A DNA stretch of 64,000 nucleotides from assembly GCF_016863395.1 (NCBI RefSeq), contig NZ_BOOU01000055.1:1-64000 (forward strand), read 5' to 3'. The DNA comes from Sphaerisporangium rufum (GTDB lineage: Bacteria; Actinomycetota; Actinomycetes; Streptosporangiales; Streptosporangiaceae). Under the pieces are notes generated by a model that made no database searches, was not told the origin of the DNA, and saw only the letters and a program-made list of their open reading frames with translations. Of this stretch, positions 1 to 7,485 are shown piece after piece. Position 1 is the stretch's first letter, and every line of letters begins with the position of its first letter. The translations under genes and the position numbers were made by a program.

Positions 1-48
1 AAGGACTCGCTCGGCCAGTGCGCGGCGGAAAGAGGTCATCGTGGTCAT
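1..48 (-). CDS. metH: Methionine synthase MetH, N-terminal 16 codons (cut by window edge)
   Basis: Read on the minus strand from an ATG at 48, the frame gives MTTMTSFRRALAERVL and runs off the window. The FxxALAERVL pattern is how cobalamin-dependent methionine synthases begin, just before the VADGAMGT homocysteine-binding segment. An internal ATG at 39 is an alternative start. The neighbouring PAC2 gene is divergent, an arrangement I recall from Streptomyces near metH. The enzyme would methylate homocysteine from methyl-tetrahydrofolate in the cytoplasm. Only 16 residues are visible, so the call rests on this short match plus context. Confidence 0.55.
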   Translation of the reverse strand, partial: MTTMTSFRRALAERVL

Positions 49-371
49 GTGCCCAAGCCTATCCGGGCTGGACGGCCGGTATCCGGGTGCGGGCCGGCGG
101 GGCGATCAAGGACACGCCCGGCCGGCGGGCGGCCCGGCCGGGCGACGCGCCGCCCGGCCCGCACAAGGGCCGGTCAAGCCGGGGCAACGGGCGCCTTCGC
201 CGCCGGTGAAGGACGCACCGGCTGTCCACCCCGGGCAGGCTGCGCCCGCTCGGTGACACTGAAGGCCCGTCAACGAATAGTCTTAGTCAGGCACAAGGCC
301 GCCGCCGGCGGCCCGGAGGGCGCCTTCGCGAGCCGGCAGGCCCCTCCGCCCAGGTGAGGAGGAGGCGGCGC
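49..371. other. Intergenic region between divergent metH and PAC2 genes
   Basis: This 323-base spacer has no convincing gene. For the plus-strand gene a weak sigma-70-like pair can be proposed: GTGACA at 253-258 and ATAGTC/TAGTCT at 277-283, with an 18-19 base spacer. A purine-rich Shine-Dalgarno tract lies at about 356-363. On the metH side I looked for cobalamin and SAH riboswitch consensus elements and found no convincing B12 box or SAH core. Confidence 0.4.
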
Positions 372-1226
372 GTGATCGAGCTCGAAGGACTTCCCGAGCT
401 CGTCGACCCGGTGCTGATCGCCGCGTTCGAAGGCTGGAACGACGCGGGCGAGGCGTCGAGCGGCGCTCTGTCGCATCTGGAGACGCAGTGGAAGGCCACC
501 CCGCTGGTCGAGCTGGACCCGGAGGACTACTACGACTTCCAGGTGACCCGGCCGATGGTGGAGCTCGGCGACGGGGTCACCAGGTCGATCGTGTGGCCGA
601 CCACCCGGCTGCTGGTGGCCCGCCCGCCCGGCAGCTCGCGGGACGTGGTGCTGCTGCGCGGCATCGAGCCGAACATGCGCTGGCGCACCTTCTGCTCGGA
701 GATCGTGGGCGTCTGCCTGGAGCTGGGCGTGGAGACCGCGGTGCTGCTCGGCGCGCTGCTGAACGACTCACCGCACACCCGGCCGGTGCCGATCGTGGGC
801 GCGGTGAGCGACCCCGGCATCGCCCGCTCGCTGAACCTGGAGGTCACCCGGTACGAGGGGCCTACGGGCATCGTCGGGGTACTGCAGCAGCACTTCGGCA
901 CGGCCGGCGTCACCACGGTGTCGCTGTGGGCGTCGGTGCCGCACTACGTGGCCCAGCCGCCGAACCCCAAGGCCACCCTGGCGCTGCTGCGCCGGATGGA
1001 GGACGTGCTGGACATCCCGATGCCGCTCGGCGAGCTGCCGGAGGAGGCCCAGGCCTGGGAGCACGGCGTGGACGAGCTCGCCGCCCAGGACTCGGAGGTG
1101 GCCGAGTACGTCCGCGAGCTGGAGGAGCGAAAGGACGCCGCCGAGTTGCCCGAGGCGAGCGGTGACGCGATCGCCGCGGAGTTCGAGCGTTACCTGCGGC
1201 ACCGCGACACCGACGATGAGAAGTAG
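372..1226 (+). CDS. PAC2 family (proteasome-assembly-chaperone-like) protein
   Basis: The 284-residue product opens with VIELEGLPELVDPVLIAAFEGWNDAGEA (split: IELEGLPELVDP, then AAFEGWNDAGEA), the typical start of bacterial PAC2-fold proteins (COG2047). Further family features are the LRGIEPNMRWRTF and LGALLNDSPHTRPVP stretches and an acidic, helical C-terminus. I chose GTG 372 because a GAGGAGG ribosome site sits 8-10 bases upstream and because the family starts at IELEGLP; GTG 354 in the same frame is an alternative. The eukaryotic relatives are proteasome assembly chaperones. The bacterial role is not established, although actinobacteria do carry proteasomes. The gene is monocistronic as far as can be seen. 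Confidence 0.9.
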   Translation: MIELEGLPELVDPVLIAAFEGWNDAGEASSGALSHLETQWKATPLVELDPEDYYDFQVTRPMVELGDGVTRSIVWPTTRLLVARPPGSSRDVVLLRGIEPNMRWRTFCSEIVGVCLELGVETAVLLGALLNDSPHTRPVPIVGAVSDPGIARSLNLEVTRYEGPTGIVGVLQQHFGTAGVTTVSLWASVPHYVAQPPNPKATLALLRRMEDVLDIPMPLGELPEEAQAWEHGVDELAAQDSEVAEYVRELEERKDAAELPEASGDAIAAEFERYLRHRDTDDEK

Positions 1227-1233
1227 GGCTTTG

Positions 1234-1252
1234 GCCGTTTAGGCGGCTTTTT
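1234..1252 (+). terminator. Weak intrinsic terminator after PAC2 gene
   Basis: A short GCCG/CGGC stem (1234-1237 with 1244-1247) is followed directly by five T residues. It lies 8 bases past the PAC2 stop codon. The stem is only four base pairs, so this is tentative. Confidence 0.3.
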
Positions 1253-1390
1253 CAACTGATGGGCGGTATTGCCGCTTCGGCGGGATATTCGGGACGCATC
1301 CGGCCACGCGCGGCAACGATTCGATAACGGAGAGAAACACGACTCCGCAAACATCGTGAACCGCACCGGCCGGATGCCGACCCTACTCAT

Positions 1391-2023
1391 GTGACTGCGC
1401 ACCTTGGGATCCCCCTGGCGACCCCGTATTCGGATCCGCACGCCCGGGCACAGGACGCCCGCCGGCGCGTGCTGGACATGGCCCTCGCCATGCGGCGGCA
1501 CGGCGGCGACGAGCCGGCCCACCCGCAACTCGGCGGCACCAGCCCGGCGCGTGCGGTCGAGATGTTCCTGGCCCTGCTGCAGGACCGGTTGCCCGTCTGG
1601 CTGCACGTCCTGGACGACCTGCTGCATCTGGCCGGCCGCGGCCGGGTGGACGGCAACCTGCTGCCGGTGGCGCGGGCGGGAATCGCCTACTACGCCGAAG
1701 TACAGGCGGCGGCGATGCCGGCGTTCGTCTCCCCCGCGGTGACCGTGCGCTTCCGGGAGGCGCTGCGCGAGGCCGGCCTGGGCCCGGGTGTGGAGATCGC
1801 GCCGCTGGCCGGCTACCTGGCCGCCGAGCAGCGGCTCGGCCGGGTGGCGCCGGACGTCGATCCGGCGGCGACCGCCGCGCTGCTGCTGGCGGGCTGCTTC
1901 CGGCACGCCTACGACGAGGCGTTCACCGGTGCGGCCCGAGGCGTGTCCAGGGACGAGGCCGCCGCGGGCATCGTGCGCGGGCTGCGGCTGGCGCCGGATC
2001 CGGCGGTGCTGCCGGCCGGCTGA
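1391..2023 (+). CDS. TetR-like C-terminal ligand-binding domain protein without HTH
   Basis: This GTG-started frame of 210 residues resembles the all-helical ligand/dimerisation domain of TetR regulators: AVEMFLALLQDRLPVWLHVLDDLLHL, an AEVQAAAMPAF segment, then ATAALLLAGCFRHAYDEAF near the end. TetR proteins normally start with a helix-turn-helix of about 50 residues. Here the first 45 residues carry none, and no frame in 1227-1390 encodes one. Either the N-terminus was lost, leaving a remnant, or the protein acts without binding DNA. No good ribosome site is obvious at GTG 1391. Function unknown; family call moderate. Confidence 0.55.
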   Translation: MTAHLGIPLATPYSDPHARAQDARRRVLDMALAMRRHGGDEPAHPQLGGTSPARAVEMFLALLQDRLPVWLHVLDDLLHLAGRGRVDGNLLPVARAGIAYYAEVQAAAMPAFVSPAVTVRFREALREAGLGPGVEIAPLAGYLAAEQRLGRVAPDVDPAATAALLLAGCFRHAYDEAFTGAARGVSRDEAAAGIVRGLRLAPDPAVLPAG

Positions 2024-2071
2024 GCGGCGGCGGCCGCGTCCTACCGCGTCCTGCCGCGTCCTGGCCGGCGC

Positions 2072-3241
2072 TCATCCGGCCTCGCCCCGGTCGCAGGCCA
2101 GGCGGTAGCCGCGCTTGACCACGGTCTCCACGATGCCGGGCGGGCCGAGGGCGCGCCGCAGCCGGGTGATCGCCATCTCGACGGCGTGCTCGGCCGGGTC
2201 GCGCGCCGGGCCGCCGGGCAGCACGGTGCGCAGCTCGGCGCGGCCCACCACGTGCCCCGGCCGCTCGGCGAGGCGCTTGAGCACCGCCATCGGCGCCGGC
2301 GGCAGCGGTTTGAGCTCGCCGCCGACCGCGACCGCGTGCCCGCGGATCTCCAGGTCGTGGCCGCCGGCCACCACCCGGGTGACGGCGTGTTCGGGCAGGT
2401 GCCGGGCCAGGGCGCGGGCGAGCGCGCCCAGCCGCGAGCGGTCGGGCTGGATGACCGGCACGCCGCGGCCGGTCAGCGGAGCGGCGGTGACCGGGCCGAC
2501 GCAGGCCGCCACCACCGGCCCGGAGAACGCGGCGAGCAGTTCCTCCTCCAGGTTCTCGGCCCGGGCGGCGCCGAGCATGGCCAGCACGGCGGGGGCGCTG
2601 GTGAACGCCACCGCGTCCACCGCCCCGGAGATCGTCTGGCTGATCAGCCGGCGCAGCGGCGAGGTGTCACGGTAGGGCAGCCATCGGTAGACCGGGACCT
2701 CGATCACCGTGGCGCCGGCCGCGCGCAGCGCGGCGACGAACCCGGTCAGCGGCTCGCCGTGCAGCTGGACCACGATGCGCCGCCCGCGCAGCTCCTGGCC
2801 GAGGAGATATTCCTTGATCTCCTCGCAGGACTCCGTGGGCGGGGTCCAGTGGTCGGTGAACCCGCCGGCCCGTACCGCGCCGCGGGCCTTGGGGCCGCGC
2901 GGCAGCAGCCGGGCGGCCGACAGCCGCCCGGCCAGCTCGGCGGACATCCCCCAGCCTTCGGCGGCGGCGATCCAGCCGCGAAAGCCCACCCCGGTGGTGA
3001 CCACCACGTCGTCGATCGGTCCGGCGATGCACTCGCGGGTGGCGGCCAGCAGGTCGGCGTCCTCGGCGAGCGGCACCAGCCGGATGGCGGGCGCCCGGAC
3101 CACCCGGGCGCCGCGCCGCTCCAGCAACGCGGCGAACTCCTCGCTGCGCCGGGTCGCGGTCACGCCGACGGTGAACCCGGCCAGCGCGTCCGGGGCGGTC
3201 TCCGGGGTCGCGGGGGGATCGTCCACCAGCGAGCCGGTCAT
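2072..3241 (-). CDS. nnaR: NnaR: uroporphyrinogen-III synthase-like domain fused to winged-helix DNA-binding domain
   Basis: The 389-residue protein has two parts. Residues about 20-270 form a HemD-like fold (GFTVGVTATRRSEEFAALL, VDAVAFTSAPAV, PVVAACVGPVTAAPL). Residues about 300-385 form an OmpR-type winged helix (ELKPLPPAPMAVLKRLAERPGHVVGRAEL, ending VETVVKRGYRLA). This architecture is that of NnaR, an actinobacterial activator of nitrate/nitrite assimilation that works with GlnR. It lies 34 bases downstream of nirD on the same strand, so it is probably the last gene of the operon it helps control. True HemD activity is less likely because no other haem genes are nearby. Start: ATG 3241. 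Confidence 0.85.
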   Translation of the reverse strand: MTGSLVDDPPATPETAPDALAGFTVGVTATRRSEEFAALLERRGARVVRAPAIRLVPLAEDADLLAATRECIAGPIDDVVVTTGVGFRGWIAAAEGWGMSAELAGRLSAARLLPRGPKARGAVRAGGFTDHWTPPTESCEEIKEYLLGQELRGRRIVVQLHGEPLTGFVAALRAAGATVIEVPVYRWLPYRDTSPLRRLISQTISGAVDAVAFTSAPAVLAMLGAARAENLEEELLAAFSGPVVAACVGPVTAAPLTGRGVPVIQPDRSRLGALARALARHLPEHAVTRVVAGGHDLEIRGHAVAVGGELKPLPPAPMAVLKRLAERPGHVVGRAELRTVLPGGPARDPAEHAVEMAITRLRRALGPPGIVETVVKRGYRLACDRGEAG

Positions 3242-3275
3242 CGCGTCCCGCCGGCGGCCGGTCCGGGGAACGGCG

Positions 3276-3665
3276 TCACGCCGCGCTCACCTCGCCGGCG
3301 GTCGCGATGTCGATCTCCACGACCCCGCCGGCGACCCGGACGGGGTAGACCGGCAACGCCGCCATCGGGTCGTCCAGGCAGACCCCGGTGACCAGGGAGA
3401 AGACCTGCTTGTGCATGGGCGCGGCCACCACCGGCTCCGCGCCGCGCGAGCCGACGATGCCGCGTGACATGACGTAGGCGCCGCTGAAGGGGTCGCGGTT
3501 GCCGACGGCGAACACCTCGCCGTCGAAGGTGCGGAACAGCGCGATCTGCCGGCCGAGCACCAGGGCGGCGGCGCCGCGCTCGGGCAGGAGGTCGGCGTAG
3601 GCGCAGACCCGGGTCCAGGTGCGCGCGGCGGCCGGCGGCGCCGGCGCGTGCGGGGCGAGTGTCAT
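3276..3665 (-). CDS. nirD: Nitrite reductase (NADH) small subunit NirD
   Basis: This 129-residue Rieske-fold protein partners with NirB in assimilatory NADH-dependent nitrite reduction in the cytoplasm. Family features include WTRVCAYADLLPERGAAALV at the start and AVGNRDPFSGAYVMSRGIVG in the middle. As in other NirD proteins, the Rieske Cys/His ligands are not conserved: the position gives NRDPF, so no 2Fe-2S cluster is expected. Its ATG overlaps the nirB stop codon as ATGA (3662-3665), which implies translational coupling and matched subunit synthesis. Confidence 0.93.
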   Translation of the reverse strand: MTLAPHAPAPPAAARTWTRVCAYADLLPERGAAALVLGRQIALFRTFDGEVFAVGNRDPFSGAYVMSRGIVGSRGAEPVVAAPMHKQVFSLVTGVCLDDPMAALPVYPVRVAGGVVEIDIATAGEVSAA

Positions 3666-6091
3666 GATCGGGAAACCTCCACGAGAACGGGTTTGATCTG
3701 GTCGCGTTCGGTCTCGAAGACGATCGAGGGATCGGGCACGTCGGGCGCGTTGACGAAGCTGACGAACCGCCGCATCTTGTCGGGGTCGTCGATGGTGGCG
3801 CGCCACTCGTCGAAGTAGCCTTCGACGTGCCGGGCCATCGCCTCGTCCAGGTCGGCGCAGATGCCGAGCGAGTCATCGATGATCACTTCGCGCAGGTAGT
3901 CCAGGCCGATGCCCTCCACCCAGGCCGCGGTGCGCTGCAGGCGGTCGGCGGTGCGGATGTAGAACATCAGGAACCGGTCGATGGTGCGCACCAGCGCCTC
4001 GTCCGACAGGTCGCTCGCCAGCAGGTCGGCGTGCCGGGGCTTGAAGCCGCCGTTCCCGCCGACGTAGAGGTTCCAGCCGTTGTCGGTGGCGATGATGCCG
4101 AAGTCCTTGCTGCGGGCCTCGGCGCATTCGCGGGCGCAGCCGGACACCGCCGACTTGATCTTGTGCGGGGAGCGCAGCCCGCGATAGCGCAGCTCCAGGG
4201 CGATCGCCATCCCCACCGAGTCCTGCACGCCGTACCGGCACCAGGTGGAGCCCACGCAGGACTTCACCGTGCGCAGCGCCTTGCCGTAGGCGTGGCCCGA
4301 CTCGAAGCCCGCGTCGACCAGGCGCCGCCAGATCTTCGGCAGCTGCTCCACCCGGGCGCCGAACAGGTCGATCCGCTGCCCGCCGGTGATCTTGGTGTAC
4401 AGGCCGAAGTCCCGGGCCACCTCGCCGATCACGATGAGCTTCTCCGGGGTGATCTCCCCGCCGGGGATGCGGGGCACCACCGAGTAGGTGCCATTCTTCT
4501 GGATGTTGGCCAGGAAGTGGTCGTTGGTGTCCTGCAGCGCCGCCTGCTCCCCCTCCAGCACGTGCCCGCCGCCGAGCGAGGCCAGGATGGAGGCGATGAC
4601 GGGCTTGCAGATGTCACAGCCGCGACCCCGGCCGTGCTCGGCGATGAGCTGCGAGAAGGTGGTGATGCCGCGGACCCGCACGATGTCGAACAGTTCCGGC
4701 CGGCTGTGGTCGAAGTGCTCGCACAGCGCCTTGGACAGGGTGACGCCCTCGGCGGCGAGGATCGCCGCCAGCGTGGGCACGCAGCTGCCGCAGCTGGTGC
4801 CGGCCCGGGTGCACTTCTTGACGCCGGCGACGTCGGTGACGCCCAGGTCGCTGACGGCCTTGCCGATCTCGCCCCGGGTCACGTTGTTGCAGGAGCACAC
4901 CTGGGCGTCGTCGGGGAAGTCGGCGCCGGTCATGGCTGCGCCGGCACCGGCGAACAGCAGGTCGCTGGGCGAGGCGGTGAGCTCCCGGCCGACCAGCGGG
5001 CGCAGCATGGTGTACGGGGTGGCGTCGCCCACGCAGATCCCGCCGAGCAGGGTGCGCGCGTCGTCGCTGACGAACAGCTTCTTGTAGACGCCGCCGACCG
5101 GGTCCATGTAGGTGACGTCCAGCGCTCCCGACAGCCGTCCGAAGCTGGCCACGTCCACCCCGAGCAGCTTCAGCTTGGTCGAGGTGTCGGCGCCGGTGAA
5201 CGCGACGTCCTCGCCCAGCACCCGGCGGGCGGCGACCTCGGCCATGGTGAAACACGGCGCGACCAGGCCGTACACCGCGCCGCCGGCCAGGGCGCACTCG
5301 CCGATCGCGTAGATCGCCGGATCGCTGGTGCGCATGCCCTCGTCGACCACGACGCCGCCGCGCGGGCCGACGGCCAGGCCGCATTCGCGGGCCAGCTCGT
5401 CGCGGGGGCGGACGCCGGCCGAGAAGACGACCACGTCGGCGGGGATCTCGGTGCCGTCGGCGAGCACCACCCGATCATCCTCGATCCGGTCCAGGCCGAC
5501 CCCGGTGTGCACGGTCAGGCCGAGCCGCTCGATGTGGCCGCGCAGCACCGCGCCGCCGCCCTCGTCGACCTGGCGGGGCATCAGCCACCCGGCCATCTCC
5601 ACCACGTGGGTGGCGAGCCCGAGCCCGCGCAGCGCGTCGGCCGCCTCCAGGCCGAGCAGCCCGCCGCCGATGACCACGCCGCTGGTGGCGCCGGCGGACG
5701 CGGCGCGGATGGCGTCCAGGTCGTCGATGGTGCGGTAGACGAACGCCCGCCCGGCGCCGGGCACCGGCGGCACGAAGGGCGCCGAGCCGGTGGCCAGCAC
5801 CAGCACGTCGTACGGCTCGCGGTGGCCGGCGGCGGTGGTCACCGCGCGGCCCGCGCGGTCGATGGCGGTCACCCGGTCGCCGAGCCGGATGGCGCCGATC
5901 CCGGTGATCTCCGGGTAGGTCAGGTCGACGGTGCCCGGCGGGCCGGACAGGTGGCTGGTGAGCGCCACCCGGTCGTAGGCGTGCCGGGGCTCCTCGCCGA
6001 TGACGGTGAGGGTGCCGGCGAACCCCCGGCCGGTGAGCGTGTCGGCGAACCGGTGGGCCGCCGGCCCGTATCCTGCCACGACGATCTTCAC
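3662..6091 (-). CDS. nirB: Nitrite reductase (NADH) large subunit NirB
   Basis: The 809-residue product reduces nitrite to ammonium with NADH, using FAD, 2Fe-2S, 4Fe-4S and sirohaem. Domains in order are: a pyridine-nucleotide/FAD reductase (VVAGYGPAAHRFA at the start, GGGLLGLEAADAL, YAIGECALAGG), a BFD-type 2Fe-2S segment at about residue 395-435 (VCSCNNVTRGE then GTSCGSC), and the sirohaem/4Fe-4S domain at about 540-760, with CVGSTWC and CARECAEA supplying the CX5C and CX3C ligands. The GTG start at 6091 overlaps the upstream stop as GTGA. Length and cofactor motifs are complete, so I expect an active enzyme. Confidence 0.95.
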   Translation of the reverse strand: MKIVVAGYGPAAHRFADTLTGRGFAGTLTVIGEEPRHAYDRVALTSHLSGPPGTVDLTYPEITGIGAIRLGDRVTAIDRAGRAVTTAAGHREPYDVLVLATGSAPFVPPVPGAGRAFVYRTIDDLDAIRAASAGATSGVVIGGGLLGLEAADALRGLGLATHVVEMAGWLMPRQVDEGGGAVLRGHIERLGLTVHTGVGLDRIEDDRVVLADGTEIPADVVVFSAGVRPRDELARECGLAVGPRGGVVVDEGMRTSDPAIYAIGECALAGGAVYGLVAPCFTMAEVAARRVLGEDVAFTGADTSTKLKLLGVDVASFGRLSGALDVTYMDPVGGVYKKLFVSDDARTLLGGICVGDATPYTMLRPLVGRELTASPSDLLFAGAGAAMTGADFPDDAQVCSCNNVTRGEIGKAVSDLGVTDVAGVKKCTRAGTSCGSCVPTLAAILAAEGVTLSKALCEHFDHSRPELFDIVRVRGITTFSQLIAEHGRGRGCDICKPVIASILASLGGGHVLEGEQAALQDTNDHFLANIQKNGTYSVVPRIPGGEITPEKLIVIGEVARDFGLYTKITGGQRIDLFGARVEQLPKIWRRLVDAGFESGHAYGKALRTVKSCVGSTWCRYGVQDSVGMAIALELRYRGLRSPHKIKSAVSGCARECAEARSKDFGIIATDNGWNLYVGGNGGFKPRHADLLASDLSDEALVRTIDRFLMFYIRTADRLQRTAAWVEGIGLDYLREVIIDDSLGICADLDEAMARHVEGYFDEWRATIDDPDKMRRFVSFVNAPDVPDPSIVFETERDQIKPVLVEVSRS

Positions 6092-7485
6092 GCGTGGACC
6101 TCCTCCTGCTCGCACAGCCAGCCGATGATGCCCTCCACCGCGTCGCGGCAGCTTCCGCAGCCGGTCGTCGCCCTGGTCCGGGCGGTCACCGCGGCCAGGT
6201 CGCGGGCGCCGTCCTCCCAGCAGGCGCGGATCCGGCCCTTGGTCACGTTGTTGCACTCGCACACCCGGGCCGAGTCCGGCATGCGTACCGGGCTGTCGGC
6301 GGGCGTCGCCGCCGACAGCCCCGGGAACAGCAGCCCGGCCGGGTCGCCGGGCAGCGGGCCGCCCCGGTCGAACAGCTGGGTGAGCGTGCCCACCGTGGGC
6401 GCCTCGCCGAGCAGGATCGCGCCCACCAGCCGGTCGTCGCGGATCACCAGCTTCCGGTAGATCCCGCGGGCGCGGTGGGTGAAGCGGACCACCTCGACCT
6501 GGCCGGCGGCGTCCTCGGTCAGGTGGGTCTCGCCCATGGCGGCCAGCTCGACGCTCCTGGCCTTGAGCCGGGTCACCAGTCGCGACCCGCGGTAGCGGGC
6601 CGCCGGATCGGCCCCGGTGACCAGGTCGGCCACCACGACCGCCTGTTCCCAGGCGGGGGCGACCAGCCCGTAGACCCGGCCGTCGTGCTGGGCGCACTCG
6701 CCGATGGCGTAGACGGCCGGGTCGCTCGTGCGCAGCCGGTCGTCCACCACCACGCCGCGGTCCACCGCGAGGCCGGCCTCCCGGGCCAGGCCGACGACCG
6801 GCCGGACGCCGCACGCCAGGACGACCAGCCCGGCGGGCAGCAGCTCGCCGCCGCCGAGCTCCACCCCGTCGGCGCGCACCGCGGTGACATCGGCCCCGGT
6901 GCGCACGGTGACGCCGAGCCCGGCCAGCGCCTCGCCCAGCACCAGCCCCGCCTCGGCGTCCAGCTGCCGGTCCATCAGGTGGCCGGCCAGGTGCAGCAGG
7001 GTGACCGGCATGCCGCGCCCGGCCAGGCCGCGGGCGGCCTCCACCCCGAGCAGGCCGCCGCCGATCACCACCGCCGCCTCGGCGGTGCCGGCCCTGCGCA
7101 GGATGCGCACGCAGTCGTCCATGGTGCGGAAGGCGATGGCGTGTTCCACGCCGGGGACCGGCGGCAGGAACGGCTCGCTGCCGGTGGCCAGCACCAGCAC
7201 GTCGTAGGGCTCCACCTGCCCGCAGGCGGTGCGCACGGTGCGGGCGGCGCGGTCGATCGCGGTGACGGTGACGCCGAGCCGGACGCTCACCCCGGCGGCC
7301 GGCTCGGGCAGCCGGACGTGGTCGGGCGCGGCGGTGCCGGCCAGCACGTTGGACAGCAGCACCCGGTTGTAGGGGGCCCGGGTCTCGGCGCCGAACACCG
7401 TGACGCGGGCGTCCTTGTCGCGGGCGCGCACCTCGTCCACCAGCCGGGCCCCGGCCATGCCGTTGCCGATGACGACCAGCCTCAT
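6088..7485 (-). CDS. FAD/NAD(P)-dependent oxidoreductase with C-terminal BFD 2Fe-2S domain (nitrate reductase electron-transfer subunit)
   Basis: This 465-residue flavoprotein resembles the front half of NirB: VVIGNGMAGARLVDEV at the N-terminus, GGGLLGVEAARGL in the middle, YAIGECAQHDG, and a BFD iron-sulphur segment near residue 405-450 (VCECNNVTKGRIRACW, then TTGCGSC). It lacks any sirohaem domain. Placed between the nitrate reductase catalytic gene and nirB, with 4-base ATGA and GTGA overlaps on both sides, it most likely feeds electrons from NAD(P)H to NasA, as separate flavoprotein subunits do in Klebsiella and Bacillus assimilatory nitrate reductases. It could instead be an accessory reductase for nitrite. 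Confidence 0.85.
   Translation of the reverse strand: MRLVVIGNGMAGARLVDEVRARDKDARVTVFGAETRAPYNRVLLSNVLAGTAAPDHVRLPEPAAGVSVRLGVTVTAIDRAARTVRTACGQVEPYDVLVLATGSEPFLPPVPGVEHAIAFRTMDDCVRILRRAGTAEAAVVIGGGLLGVEAARGLAGRGMPVTLLHLAGHLMDRQLDAEAGLVLGEALAGLGVTVRTGADVTAVRADGVELGGGELLPAGLVVLACGVRPVVGLAREAGLAVDRGVVVDDRLRTSDPAVYAIGECAQHDGRVYGLVAPAWEQAVVVADLVTGADPAARYRGSRLVTRLKARSVELAAMGETHLTEDAAGQVEVVRFTHRARGIYRKLVIRDDRLVGAILLGEAPTVGTLTQLFDRGGPLPGDPAGLLFPGLSAATPADSPVRMPDSARVCECNNVTKGRIRACWEDGARDLAAVTARTRATTGCGSCRDAVEGIIGWLCEQEEVHA

Noticed and set aside
49-371. Cobalamin or SAH riboswitch in the metH leader
   Set aside because: No B12-box core and no SAH-riboswitch core could be aligned on the minus strand; only general GC-rich inverted segments are present.
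3827-6460. Very long open frame antisense to nirB
   Set aside because: High GC keeps antisense frames open; the translation is His/Ala/Gly/Arg-rich without domains, while the opposite strand encodes complete NirB with all cofactor ligands.
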